Source of the DNA: Desulfosporosinus hippei DSM 8344
Lineage (GTDB): Bacteria > Bacillota > Desulfitobacteriia > Desulfitobacteriales > Desulfitobacteriaceae
DNA length: 64,000 nucleotides
NCBI RefSeq assembly: GCF_900100785.1
Contig: NZ_FNCP01000018.1
Span: 1-64,000, forward strand
Direction of reading: 5' to 3'
Shown here: positions 18,582 to 27,904 of the stretch, piece by piece
Position numbering within the stretch: position 1 is the stretch's first letter
How the letters are laid out: each line of letters opens with the position of its first letter
The notes under the pieces: model-generated
Database searches by the model: none
What the model saw: the letters and a program-made list of their open reading frames with translations, nothing else
Told to the model about the DNA's origin: nothing
Position numbers and translations under genes: made by a program

Positions 18582-19376
18582 CTATCCTCGAAACAAATCC
18601 CAAAATCTTCTCTTTTTCTTCTTATTTGGTTGCTGTAGGAAATACTCCCTTTCCCCTACCAAACCTTCCCCCGTCAAAATTGCTTGAGGGTTCTCTACCG
18701 TAATTTCCCGAAACCCCTCTTCCTCCGCCACTTCCTTACCCCTTCTCAGTCCCATAAGATAAACCCCATCCTCTTGCGAAGGGCGATGAGCATCGGACCC
18801 GATAAAGTGAATCAAATCACTCCTCAGCATCCTTTCCGCCAACTCCTCAGCCTGGGACCCATACCTCCCGCTCAGACTTCTCAGGTTCATCTGAAAAAGC
18901 ACCCCTTTATTCGCCCAGTCCACCAGATACTCCGGTCTGTCAATCAAGCCCTTATTCCGCTCCGGGTGAGCCAGCACCGGAGTCAGCCCCTGGACTTGCA
19001 AGTCAAAGAAGACTTGTTCCGTATACTGGGGAATCTCCAGCATGGGCAGTTCTAAGAGCAGATACTTGCCCGTATTCCCCAGGGTCATCAGCTTACCCTC
19101 ACGAGCCCATTTGCCTAGGTCGGGGAAAATATAGTTCTCTGCCCCGGGCAAAATTTCCACCGGGATTTCTTCCTCTGCCACATGCTTGCGCAGCTCCTCC
19201 ACAGCAGCCAGGATCTCCTCTGGGCTTAGGAAGCCCCTGCCTTCTATAACATGAGGAGTGGCAATCAGGGTTTTAAAGCCGGAATAGAACAATTGATGGA
19301 TTATTCCCAGGGAGTGGGCCATGGTCTTCGCCCCATCGTCAAGACCGGGGAGAATGTGGTTGTGTATATCAATCAT
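18582..19376 (-). CDS. CpsB/YwqE-type tyrosine-protein phosphatase (PHP domain)
   Basis: Metal-binding motifs of the PHP superfamily are present: MIDIHNHILPGLDDGAKT at the start, ATPHV near 40, LAHPERN near 137 and GSDAHRP near 195. The family dephosphorylates the CpsD tyrosine kinase to control polysaccharide assembly. The ATG at 19374-19376 with AGGAGA 7 bp upstream gives 264 residues. An upstream reading adds 20 residues without support. The tail is unusually basic, ending NKKKKRRFWDLFRG, perhaps for membrane contact. Confidence 0.88.
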   Translation of the reverse strand: MIDIHNHILPGLDDGAKTMAHSLGIIHQLFYSGFKTLIATPHVIEGRGFLSPEEILAAVEELRKHVAEEEIPVEILPGAENYIFPDLGKWAREGKLMTLGNTGKYLLLELPMLEIPQYTEQVFFDLQVQGLTPVLAHPERNKGLIDRPEYLVDWANKGVLFQMNLRSLSGRYGSQAEELAERMLRSDLIHFIGSDAHRPSQEDGVYLMGLRRGKEVAEEEGFREITVENPQAILTGEGLVGEREYFLQQPNKKKKRRFWDLFRG

Positions 19377-19436
19377 CTGTCTTCTCCTAACTTCCAAGTA
19401 AATTCTAGCAAAGCTAAGTAACAAATCTTCGTACAT

Positions 19437-19507
19437 ATGTTACAATAATGTAAATCACCTAAAATTATCTAATTTACACATATTAATGAAGCAGAAGAGG
19501 GAGTACT
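19437..19507. promoter_or_regulatory. divergent cpsB/response-regulator control region with TTACA-TGTAA repeat
   Basis: The short region between the divergent starts holds the inverted repeat TTACA-ATAA-TGTAA (about 19440-19453) and A+T-rich stretches that could supply promoters for either side. The repeat may be an operator for the adjacent response regulator. This is inference. Confidence 0.3.
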
Positions 19508-20206
19508 ATGGCAAGCAACAACATCTTAATCGTTGATGATGATCCCATTGTTTTAAGAATGCTGGAGTCCGCCCTGAGCAAAAACGGGTATCATACTTTT
19601 AAGGCGGAGTCCGGCGAGGATGCCCTGAGGATTCTGGATGCTCTGGACATTAATCTGGTTCTCTTAGATGTGGTTCTACCCGGGATGGACGGACTGAAAA
19701 TTCTTAAGGAGATCAGACATAATCCCACCTATGGCTTTGTCCCGGTGCTCATGCTGACCAGCAGGGATAGTGAAATTGATCACGTAATCGGTTTGGAATT
19801 GGGAGCTGATGATTACATCTCCAAGCCCATCCGCTTCCATGAGCTTATTGCTCGCATCAAGGCAGTTCTGCGCAGAGCGGATTCTAACCGGACATCCTCC
19901 TCGAAGGTAGTCTTCCGGGGTCTGGTCATGGATCTGTCCAGTCGAAAGGTCACTGTCAACGATCAAGAGATAGAGCTCTCCTTCAAAGAGTTTGAGCTCT
20001 TATGCCTTTTAGCCAAAAGACCGGGCCGAGTCTTCACCCGAGCTGAAATTCTGGATGCCGTCTGGTCGGAAGAAGGCTTCTGGGAAACTCGCACAGTGGA
20101 TGTCCATATCCGCAGAATTCGCAAAAAGCTAGAGGAGATTGGCCAGAGTCCCCTGCTCATCGAGACTGTCCGGAATGTGGGCTATCGTCTGCCAATGTCT
20201 CTTTAA
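19508..20206 (+). CDS. OmpR/PhoB-family response regulator
   Basis: The 232-residue protein has an N-terminal receiver domain (acidic DDDP near 11, phosphorylatable Asp in LLDVVLPGMDG near 55, LTSRDS, SKP). The C-terminal winged helix includes RVFTRAEILDAVWSEEGFWETRTVDVHIRRIRKKL. It is transcribed divergently from cpsB and converges on the giant hybrid kinase gene, overlapping its 3' end by 50 bp. It is a candidate partner of that kinase and a candidate regulator of the locus. Both ideas come from position only. GAAGAGGGAG precedes the ATG. Confidence 0.9.
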   Translation: MASNNILIVDDDPIVLRMLESALSKNGYHTFKAESGEDALRILDALDINLVLLDVVLPGMDGLKILKEIRHNPTYGFVPVLMLTSRDSEIDHVIGLELGADDYISKPIRFHELIARIKAVLRRADSNRTSSSKVVFRGLVMDLSSRKVTVNDQEIELSFKEFELLCLLAKRPGRVFTRAEILDAVWSEEGFWETRTVDVHIRRIRKKLEEIGQSPLLIETVRNVGYRLPMSL

Positions 20207-23200
20207 CCTCCTGAAGTTCCTCCACTAAAGGGGGCATTAATTCCCTGAGTGCCCGGTAGAGCTTTTGGGATTTGGGCCACTCCCCAGCCTGGGCTGCCCG
20301 CTCCAGTTCACCGGCAGCCTTAAAAACCTTCATAGCATACAGACAGGATAAAGCGCTGGCCAGTCGATGGGCGCTTTTTTCTAATTTCTCCAAGTCATAG
20401 GCCTCCAGATCTGTCTTGATGATCTCCAGCCAAGTCTGGTAATTTTCCAAGAAGTTCTCAATACTTAAAAGCATAACTTCCCGGCCAAAAAGTCTGGCTT
20501 CCTGGCGGAATATCTCCTGATTGATCAATTTCCCTGCCTCCGGGATGTCTGCCGGTTGCCGGCACTCTTCCCCGCACCTATGACTGGGTTCTCCGTCGGA
20601 TATTTGATTTTCCAAGCCTGCAGACTGGCGAATCTGCTTTAGGATCAACAGCAGTTTTTCTTCTTGGATAGGTTTTGCCAAATAGAAATCCATCCCTTGC
20701 CGGAGAAGTTTGTCTCGATCCCCCAGAATGGCCGAGGCTGTCAAGGCAATGATAGGGATATGCTTCCCTGTATGTCCTTCCAGGTCGCGGATAATTTTCG
20801 TCGTCTCTAAGCCGTCCATAATGGGCATATTCTTGTCCAGCAAAACACAGTCATAGTCCTGAAATTTCAGGGCTTGCAGCAATTCCAAGCCATTATTAAC
20901 GATGGTCACAGCACAATTATGATAGGTCAGGATGTGCTTGATATAGATCTGATTGGCCAGATTATCTTCGGCAGCTATGACTCTTAAGCTCTGCAGATCT
21001 TCACGCTCTTGATTTTCCGAACTAACCGCTGCCTCGTCTAGGGCTATCTCCCGGGGGTCGGCTATGCCTAAGGGCAAGAAGAGAGAGAAGGTACTGCCGG
21101 CCCCTTCCTGACTTTCCACTTCAATTCGCCCGTGCATTAACTCTGCCAGGTGCTTGACAATGGTCAGACCCAGTCCCGTACCGCCGTATTTTTTCGTGAT
21201 GCTGCTGTCGGCTTGGGAAAAGCTTTGGAAGATGGTCTGGAGCTTTGTTGCAGAAATACCGATGCCCGTGTCCTGAACGAGGAATTGAATTTCCAGCCTG
21301 GTTTCGGCTAGAGCCGAGGATTTAATCTTAAGCTCCACAGACCCTCGATGGGTGAACTTAAGGGCATTGTTTAAAAGGTTATTAAGGATCTGACTGATTC
21401 GCAAAGGATCTCCCCTCAGATAATCCGGGAGGTCAGAGCTTAGCTCCGTAAGAATGCTGATCCCTTTTTCTTCCGCCTGGGCCTTATAGGTTTCCAGAAT
21501 AGGTCTGAGTAAGTCCTTCAGGGAAAAGGCTCTCTCTTCGATCACAATTCGGTTAGACTCAATCCTGGAAATATCCAAGATGTCACTGATGATTCCCTGT
21601 AAAGATGCTGCCGAGGATTGGATTAAGTCTACATAGTCCTCTTCGTATTGGCCCTCTTTTTTCAAGAGGCTGGTCATTCCCATGATCCCTTGGAGGGGGG
21701 TTCTGATTTCATGGCTGATATTGGCCACGAAGCGGGTCTTATTCTCGTTGGCCTCGGCGAGCTTGCGGTTGCTCTCCTCAAGGGCCAGGTTTTTTTCCTG
21801 TAGGGCTCGGGTATGATCGGCAATAACCTTCTCCAGGTTTTGATACTGTTTGGCATTTTCCAAAGCAACAGCGATCTGAGAGGATAATACCTGTAACACC
21901 TGCTGACGTTCGCTGGTGAAAATCCCGGGGGCCAGGTCGTTTTCCAGATAAAAGAGGCCAATCATCTTTCTTTTAATGATCACTGGCAGACAGAGGACAG
22001 AGGCTGTTTGCTGGTCACCGTCTAAGGTCACTGTTTCTCCCGTTCTGGCCACATAGGTTATGAGCTTAATAGGCAGATCTGTGCTTTGGGGGTGGAGATC
22101 CAGGGACTCCAGGAGGCGGATGGAGTTATCATCGGCTTTCCCTTCCGCCTCAATGGTCAACTTGTTGTTATAATTCTGGATGAATACCACCCTTCTGGCC
22201 CCGGAATTCTGGAGCATGATTCGAATGAGCAGCTTGAGTAAGTCCTCCAGGACGATTTCGCCGGAAATGGCCTGACCAATCTTCAGAATCGCAGCCAGAT
22301 CAATATCAGGGATCTCAGCGGTGCCCGTGATGGCGAGAGGATTCTGAAGGAGGAGCATGGGATAACGGTTTTGCAGGTCTGCTACTTTAGCCTTTGCTCC
22401 CCATTCCCGATAGCAGCTCATGGCATGGTGGAGATAGAACTTGGCCAAGACCTGTCTGCCGCCGGAGAGATAGTATTCACCTGCTAATTCATTAGCTAAG
22501 GCTTCTTCCTGGATAAATTGCTGGGTTTCGGCATGCCGGATGGCTAAATCGTACCAATCGGCAGCCTTCAGTTCCTCTTTGTTCAGCCGGGCAAACTCGG
22601 CTTTCACTAAATACAGCTTATGCAGAATATTCTCCGGTGCTGACCGGGATAGCTTTTCTAAGGCTTTAATACTTTTTTTGATCCTTCTCATGCTCAGAAG
22701 CCGCTTAGAAAAGCTTAGTCTTTCATAGTTGGCCACAGCGACCAAGGCCCCGTAAAAATGCAGCAAGGGCAAGCAGAAGGTTCCCAGAACTCCATCCAGG
22801 TATTCGTCGAGGAAGGGAAGACTTTCCAGGGCTTTCTCAGGCTGCCGGAAATAGAAGTACTGAATCAGCCGGTGAAAGTAGATATTGAAGACAATGGTCC
22901 GATCATTAGACTGGGTATAGATGGGCAGCAAACTGCGTTCATCAAAATCCTCTCCGACCAGGGCACAGGGATCCGGGGATAATCCGGCAAAATTTAAGGC
23001 AGTCTGGCGATAAATCTGACAGAGGCGCTGGGAGGTTTCATGTCCGGTCTTGATCATGGCCTGGCGATGGGCCTGCATTTCTGCTTCGATGAGGGAGAGC
23101 TGACGTCCGGAAAAATAGGAACAGACAAAGTACTGCATGATGGAGTGTCCGGCGGAGAGTAAGTCTCCGGAGACAAATCCACTCAGATAGGTCTGGGGAA

Positions 23201-25949
23201 AGTCCTCCAAGGTGTCCCGGAGAGGGTCTTTGCAATGCCGAATCACCATGTTGAAGATCATCCGAATCTTGCTGTCAAAGCGATATACTCCCAGCTTATC
23301 CTGGAGGCGGAGGGCCAGTTCTCCGAATTCATAGCCTTTATCGGCTTTTTTAAAGAGCATGTTAATGATATAGCCGTAGGCAGAATAAGCGACGATGGTT
23401 TCTTCGGCGATCCCATGGTTCAGGGAAAGGCGCAGGGCCTTTAAGACCATCAGGATTGTGGCGTAATAGGAGGCGGAATAACTGCAAATCCCCGCGGTGT
23501 TGAAGATTCGCATAGCGGTTTTATATTTTTCGTCTGTCATTAGGGGCAGACTTAACAAGTCTGCCCTTTGCTTCCCTCTTAAGGCCCAGGTGGTTCTTAA
23601 ATACTCTAGAATAATGTGTCCCGGATGGGGCCTCCTGGGAAAGGGAACCCCTAATAACTTCAGAGTGTTTTCTGCGATTTCCATAGCTTTTTCAAATTCA
23701 TTCTCAGCGGTATAGGTTGCAATCATAATTTCTGAGATTCTGGCCTGAGCCAAAATGTCTTGGCAGTGCACCATGGTTTCTGCCGCCACCTCTCCAACCC
23801 GTTCAAACCGAGTGCAAACATAGGCCATTTCTGCCAGCTGAATATGGAGTTCCAGCATAAAGGGATATTCCGTCCTCCAAGCTTCTGCGCCAGTGAGCTG
23901 TTTGGCCAGGTTGAAATAATCCAGGGCAGGTTCATAAGCGGAGGAGGCCTTGGCCTTCAGGCCGGCGCGAAAATTCAGATTGGCCAGAAAGGATCTCTCA
24001 GCGGGGTCTGGGCCTAAATCTACCGCCAGGTTAAGGTGATCGACGAGTTCAAAGAGACGGTTTTCCAACTCCTGTCCCGTCAGCTTTATATAGAGGAGCT
24101 TGCCGATTTTGCCATGGGTGGCGGCTTTTGTTTCCTCGGCCAGGAGGGAATAGGCCGCCTGCTGTACTCGGTCATGCAAAAAGCTGTATTGGTTCTCTGC
24201 CCCTTGAATCAGTCCGGACTCCACTGCTGCCTGCAAAATATCCTTAAGATCTTCACCGGGCTCCCCTGTGACGATCTCCAGGGTATGCAGATCAAAGCTA
24301 CTGCCGATACAAGCGGCCAGTTTCAGGAGGTCTACCATGGCAGGAGAGAGCTTGCTGATTTTTGAAATCATCAAGTCCACCACATTGTCCGTGACCTTGC
24401 AGCCTAAGATGGCCGGCAGATTCCAGTTCCAAGCAGACTGCCGGGCCTCCAGACTCAAAAGCCCTTCCTCTTTCAGCATGTATAAAAACTGAATCACAAA
24501 GAAGGGATTCCCCTTAGTCTTTTCGTGACAAACTTCAGCGATGGCTAAGGTCTCTTGGAGGGGACGGCTCAAGGAGACCGCCAGCAAAGCATTGACATGA
24601 TCCAGAGACAGGGGCTGCAGGTTTATGGCCTCAGCCTCTAACCCTTGTTTTTCCAGTTGGCGGAAGAGCAAGTTCAGGGGGTGAAGGGCAGCAATCTCCT
24701 GATCTCGATAAGCGCCAATGATCAGGATTGATCCGAACCGGTCTACTATGAGTTGTTCGATAAGCCGAAGGCTGGATGGGTCAGTCCATTGTAAATCGTC
24801 GAGAAAAAGGACAAGGGGGCTTTCCGGGGTGGCGAAGAGTTGAATGAACTTTAAGAAGACATCGTTGAGTCTGTTCTGAGCCTCCGGGGGAGCCAGCCGG
24901 GCGGCAGGCGGCTGGGGGCCGATGATCAGGCTAAGCTCCGGGATGATATCCACGATGAGCTGGGCATTCGGGGAGAGAGCACTGACTAACTTCTCTTGCC
25001 AGGCAGAGAGGGTTGTTTGATTTTCCGATAATATTCTTCTCAAATGCGGCTGAAAAGCCTGAATAAATCCTGTGTAGGGTACATTGCTTTTATACTGATC
25101 AAATTTACCCGCTAAAAAGATCCCGCCCCCTTCCCCTACATAGTCTAGGAATCCTTTGACGAGAGAGGTTTTTCCCACTCCGGAATAACCTGAGACGAAG
25201 ATGAGTTCCTGTTGGCCTTTGAGCACTCGTTGATAAACCTGCTTAAGAGTTTCCAGCTCTTTCTCCCGGCCAAACAGCTGATTGGGTATGGCCAGACCTC
25301 TGGGCTTATCCAGGAGGGCGATTTCGAAGGGTTCAATCACCTCGGCTGCTCCCTGCTCTTTCACCTCCAGAACTGCCAGACATTTTTCCAGGTCATGCTG
25401 GAGGGCGTAGGCAGTTTGGTAGCGATCCTCCAGCTTCTTCTGCAGGAGTTTGCGGAGGATGTGGGATAGGACTGAGGGGATTTCCGGGGTCAGCTGATTT
25501 AGGGGGCGGACTTCCCTGGCCAAATGAGCGTAAACCAATTCCAGAGGGTCTGCTCCCTTAAAGGGGGGCTGGCCGCTGAACAGGTGATAGAGCACTGCTC
25601 CCAAGGAATAGAGATCTGTCCGGGAATCCACCTGTTGATTGATTCTGCCCGTCTGTTCAGGGGATATATAATGGAGGTGGGAAGGAGGTAAACCCGGCAG
25701 ACTCATGTCCTTCAGCTTAACGCTTTCTCTGTCGGAACTAACCAAAATATTACCCGGGTGGATATTCTTGCAGACAATTTTCCGGTCATGGAGAAGAGCT
25801 ACGGCTTCAACCGTCTTAAGTCCGATGGTTAAAGCACTCCGAAGATCTAAGGAAGTCTTGAGCAGTTCCTGAAGCTCTTCGTATAATTCCGAAGAAGACT
25901 CTCCTCTTTTATCTGCCGGAATAACTTGCAAATCTGTTGCGTCGCTCAT
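20157..25949 (-). CDS. giant hybrid sensor histidine kinase with protein-kinase-like and AAA ATPase domains
   Basis: This 1930-residue protein has a kinase-like domain at about 1-190, then a STAND-type ATPase with Walker A SGYSGVGKT near 253 and Walker B LVLFLDDLQWTD near 385. A long helical-repeat region is followed by a GAF domain near 1225-1370 and a histidine kinase (phosphoacceptor SHEIRTPLQG near 1410, N-box NNLLNNALKF, GTGLGL). The C-terminus has a receiver (LLDKNMP near 1705) and an Hpt domain (AHRLASAL near 1860). The kinase-like part begins at the catalytic loop and lacks the ATP-binding N-lobe. The catalytic Asp position reads Asn (CKNIHPGN). AGGAGGAGAG directly precedes the ATG, so this start is real. 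Signal unknown. Confidence 0.9.
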   Translation of the reverse strand: MSDATDLQVIPADKRGESSSELYEELQELLKTSLDLRSALTIGLKTVEAVALLHDRKIVCKNIHPGNILVSSDRESVKLKDMSLPGLPPSHLHYISPEQTGRINQQVDSRTDLYSLGAVLYHLFSGQPPFKGADPLELVYAHLAREVRPLNQLTPEIPSVLSHILRKLLQKKLEDRYQTAYALQHDLEKCLAVLEVKEQGAAEVIEPFEIALLDKPRGLAIPNQLFGREKELETLKQVYQRVLKGQQELIFVSGYSGVGKTSLVKGFLDYVGEGGGIFLAGKFDQYKSNVPYTGFIQAFQPHLRRILSENQTTLSAWQEKLVSALSPNAQLIVDIIPELSLIIGPQPPAARLAPPEAQNRLNDVFLKFIQLFATPESPLVLFLDDLQWTDPSSLRLIEQLIVDRFGSILIIGAYRDQEIAALHPLNLLFRQLEKQGLEAEAINLQPLSLDHVNALLAVSLSRPLQETLAIAEVCHEKTKGNPFFVIQFLYMLKEEGLLSLEARQSAWNWNLPAILGCKVTDNVVDLMISKISKLSPAMVDLLKLAACIGSSFDLHTLEIVTGEPGEDLKDILQAAVESGLIQGAENQYSFLHDRVQQAAYSLLAEETKAATHGKIGKLLYIKLTGQELENRLFELVDHLNLAVDLGPDPAERSFLANLNFRAGLKAKASSAYEPALDYFNLAKQLTGAEAWRTEYPFMLELHIQLAEMAYVCTRFERVGEVAAETMVHCQDILAQARISEIMIATYTAENEFEKAMEIAENTLKLLGVPFPRRPHPGHIILEYLRTTWALRGKQRADLLSLPLMTDEKYKTAMRIFNTAGICSYSASYYATILMVLKALRLSLNHGIAEETIVAYSAYGYIINMLFKKADKGYEFGELALRLQDKLGVYRFDSKIRMIFNMVIRHCKDPLRDTLEDFPQTYLSGFVSGDLLSAGHSIMQYFVCSYFSGRQLSLIEAEMQAHRQAMIKTGHETSQRLCQIYRQTALNFAGLSPDPCALVGEDFDERSLLPIYTQSNDRTIVFNIYFHRLIQYFYFRQPEKALESLPFLDEYLDGVLGTFCLPLLHFYGALVAVANYERLSFSKRLLSMRRIKKSIKALEKLSRSAPENILHKLYLVKAEFARLNKEELKAADWYDLAIRHAETQQFIQEEALANELAGEYYLSGGRQVLAKFYLHHAMSCYREWGAKAKVADLQNRYPMLLLQNPLAITGTAEIPDIDLAAILKIGQAISGEIVLEDLLKLLIRIMLQNSGARRVVFIQNYNNKLTIEAEGKADDNSIRLLESLDLHPQSTDLPIKLITYVARTGETVTLDGDQQTASVLCLPVIIKRKMIGLFYLENDLAPGIFTSERQQVLQVLSSQIAVALENAKQYQNLEKVIADHTRALQEKNLALEESNRKLAEANENKTRFVANISHEIRTPLQGIMGMTSLLKKEGQYEEDYVDLIQSSAASLQGIISDILDISRIESNRIVIEERAFSLKDLLRPILETYKAQAEEKGISILTELSSDLPDYLRGDPLRISQILNNLLNNALKFTHRGSVELKIKSSALAETRLEIQFLVQDTGIGISATKLQTIFQSFSQADSSITKKYGGTGLGLTIVKHLAELMHGRIEVESQEGAGSTFSLFLPLGIADPREIALDEAAVSSENQEREDLQSLRVIAAEDNLANQIYIKHILTYHNCAVTIVNNGLELLQALKFQDYDCVLLDKNMPIMDGLETTKIIRDLEGHTGKHIPIIALTASAILGDRDKLLRQGMDFYLAKPIQEEKLLLILKQIRQSAGLENQISDGEPSHRCGEECRQPADIPEAGKLINQEIFRQEARLFGREVMLLSIENFLENYQTWLEIIKTDLEAYDLEKLEKSAHRLASALSCLYAMKVFKAAGELERAAQAGEWPKSQKLYRALRELMPPLVEELQEVKETLADDSPHSGQSR

Positions 25950-26267
25950 ACTCTCCTCCCTTCCCAGAAGTTAAATGACTCAAATTACACCATTTTGCCT
26001 ATCTCTTCCTAATTATGTTCAATCCAGGAAATTAACTATTGGAAATAATTCTACTTTTGTAGTAATTTTCCTGCTTCTTTCTTACCTAGATCCTCCTCAT
26101 TTATTTAGTCCATTAATCAAATTATAGATTATATTGCAATAATTTTAATCACCCAGGGGGTGACCTTTTCCATAATATTGATTAAAAGTAAAAAAACAAC
26201 TTCCTCCTTAGGGAGAGAAGTTGTTTCTCAGCTTTAATTGCTTTAATTAAACTGGTCTTAGAGATTC
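25950..26267. other. gap between cpsD and the hybrid kinase gene
   Basis: It holds the cpsD terminator (26190-26226) and, on the kinase side, TATAAT (26121-26126, minus strand) close to the palindrome TCACCC-AGG-GGGTGA at 26149-26163. This suggests the kinase has its own regulated promoter. No clear -35 box is seen. Confidence 0.4.
26190..26226 (-). terminator. intrinsic terminator after cpsD
   Basis: On the minus strand AAACAACTTC pairs with GAAGTTGTTT and is followed by a T-run. It separates the cpsCD transcript from the hybrid kinase gene. Confidence 0.8.
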
Positions 26268-26969
26268 TTAGGACTTCTTTTTCTTTTTCTTGGGATCGTC
26301 TGAGCCATGATAGTAATAGTAGTAGTAGTATTCGCTGGTTTTCAGGTCTGCTTTATTGATAACTGCCCCAAGGATCTTAGCCCCTACCTTATCTAGTTGA
26401 TCCTTGGCCCGTTGAGCGTATTCTTTGTTGACTTCCCCGGAAGCTAACACCAAAATAACTCCATCGACTTCTTGAGCCAGAACGGCAGCATCCGTCACGG
26501 CAATGATGGGCGGGGTATCGATGAGCACTACATCAAATTGTTCGCTGACTTCCTCGATCAAACGCCTCATCCGCTGGGAGCCTACGAGCTCAGCCGGATT
26601 CGGGGGAATGGGGCCTCCGGTGAGGACTTTGACTCCGGGTACAGGGGTTTCCTTGATAAAGTCTTTCTCCTGATCATCCTGAACCAGAAAGGTTGAAAGG
26701 CCCTCAAGATTTCCCAGTTCAAATAATTTATGTTGGGTGGGATTACGCAAATCAGCGTCTATCACCAAGACGGATTTTCCTGACTGAGCTATACTTACTG
26801 CCAGATTGGCAACGGTGGTGGATTTCCCTTCCCGGGGGCCCGAACTTGTAATCATGATTTTTTTGGTCTTTGTATCCACACTGGTGAATTGTACATTCGT
26901 CCGGAGCGTCCGGTAGGCTTCTGAGATGGGGGATTTCGTTTGTTCGTGCGTTATTAATGAAAAAGCCAA
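26268..26969 (-). CDS. CpsD/CapB-type bacterial tyrosine kinase
   Basis: The 233-residue BY-kinase has Walker A SSGPREGKSTTVANLA near 42, Walker A' VLVIDADLRNPTQ near 71 and Walker B VVLIDTPP near 148. The start (SPISEAYRTLRTNVQF) is the oligomer and activator-contact region. The C-terminal tail carries seven consecutive tyrosines and then a lysine run, the expected autophosphorylation cluster. It acts with the membrane CpsC protein 15 bp upstream, and its phosphate would be removed by the CpsB-type phosphatase. Role: control of polysaccharide chain length and export. Confidence 0.92.
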   Translation of the reverse strand: MAFSLITHEQTKSPISEAYRTLRTNVQFTSVDTKTKKIMITSSGPREGKSTTVANLAVSIAQSGKSVLVIDADLRNPTQHKLFELGNLEGLSTFLVQDDQEKDFIKETPVPGVKVLTGGPIPPNPAELVGSQRMRRLIEEVSEQFDVVLIDTPPIIAVTDAAVLAQEVDGVILVLASGEVNKEYAQRAKDQLDKVGAKILGAVINKADLKTSEYYYYYYYHGSDDPKKKKKKS

Positions 26970-26984
26970 AATAAACTTCTCCTC

Positions 26985-27695
26985 TTATCCTTGTTTTCCT
27001 GCCTCGTAGTTTGGAATAACTCCTAAAACCGGAATTCCTAAGACATTCTCCACATCTCCTGAGGTCTTTATTGTGTTATCCAAGTACTCCAGTAAAAAGA
27101 CCAGTCCCATAGAAGCCATCAAGCCTACCACAAAGGCAATTAAGATGTTTAACTCTTTATTAGGCTTAACCGGCTTATCCGGAACCACCGCCGTATCGAC
27201 AATACTGACACTGTCTACTTTTTTTATTTCAATGACTGCTTTGGAGAACTCTGAAGCCATTGAATTGGCAATGGCAGTAGCCAGATCAGGATCAGTATTC
27301 GTAACTTGGATTTCCAGGATTTCTGTTGTCTTCACCGGGTTGATGGTGATCAGTTCATTCAGCTCAGCAACAGTCATTTCCAAATCTAAGTCATCGATCA
27401 CACTTTGTTCAACAGTGCGGCTCTGGGCAATGGCTGCATAAGTCTTAGCCAGCTGCTGATTAGCCAGGAGGACACTATTATCCAGCATCTGTACAGCTGC
27501 TTGACCCTCTTCGGAAGCTTTCTTGCCAACAATTAAGGTAGTGGAAGCTTGATACACTGGCTTTATGACAAAATGACTGATGATTCCGCTGGTGAGAGCT
27601 GCGATAAGCGGCAGAACCACTACGATGATCCAACGTTTCTGGAGCATTTCCCAATACTGCCGTAATTCTATTTCCTCGTCCATTTCTACCTCCAA
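26985..27695 (-). CDS. CpsC/YveK-type chain-length determinant (Wzz domain)
   Basis: The 236-residue membrane protein has two transmembrane helices (about 22-42 and 183-206) flanking an extracytoplasmic domain. The start EIELRQYWEMLQKRWIIVV and the proline-rich PDKPVKPNKELN before the second helix are typical Wzz features. Gram-positive CpsC proteins activate the separate CpsD kinase through their cytoplasmic C-terminus. A GGAGGT site precedes the ATG and a good promoter lies 32-60 bp upstream, so this is the first gene of the exopolysaccharide transcript. Confidence 0.9.
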   Translation of the reverse strand: MEVEMDEEIELRQYWEMLQKRWIIVVVLPLIAALTSGIISHFVIKPVYQASTTLIVGKKASEEGQAAVQMLDNSVLLANQQLAKTYAAIAQSRTVEQSVIDDLDLEMTVAELNELITINPVKTTEILEIQVTNTDPDLATAIANSMASEFSKAVIEIKKVDSVSIVDTAVVPDKPVKPNKELNILIAFVVGLMASMGLVFLLEYLDNTIKTSGDVENVLGIPVLGVIPNYEAGKQG

Positions 27696-27726
27696 ATTAG
27701 CACAGTTAACTAGTTGACGTTATATT

Positions 27727-27755
27727 ATTCTAGATAATTTCCATTTTTCCTTCAA
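27727..27755 (-). promoter_or_regulatory. promoter of the cpsCD transcript
   Basis: Minus strand TTGAAG (27750-27755) and TAGAAT (27727-27732) are separated by 17 bp, fitting a vegetative promoter. The start site would be near 27720, giving a short 5' UTR. Confidence 0.6.
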
Positions 27756-27904
27756 CTAAATTTAAATCCTTGGTAATCCTTTAATAATTTTGGAAATAAA
27801 TTTATAAATTTGCTATTACAGGGAGGAGAATCCCTAGTTGAATGTCGAAGTTTGTTAAGTCTATGGGAAAAGAGCCAGTATATTTTTAGGGGGAAAGGGT
27901 TTCA

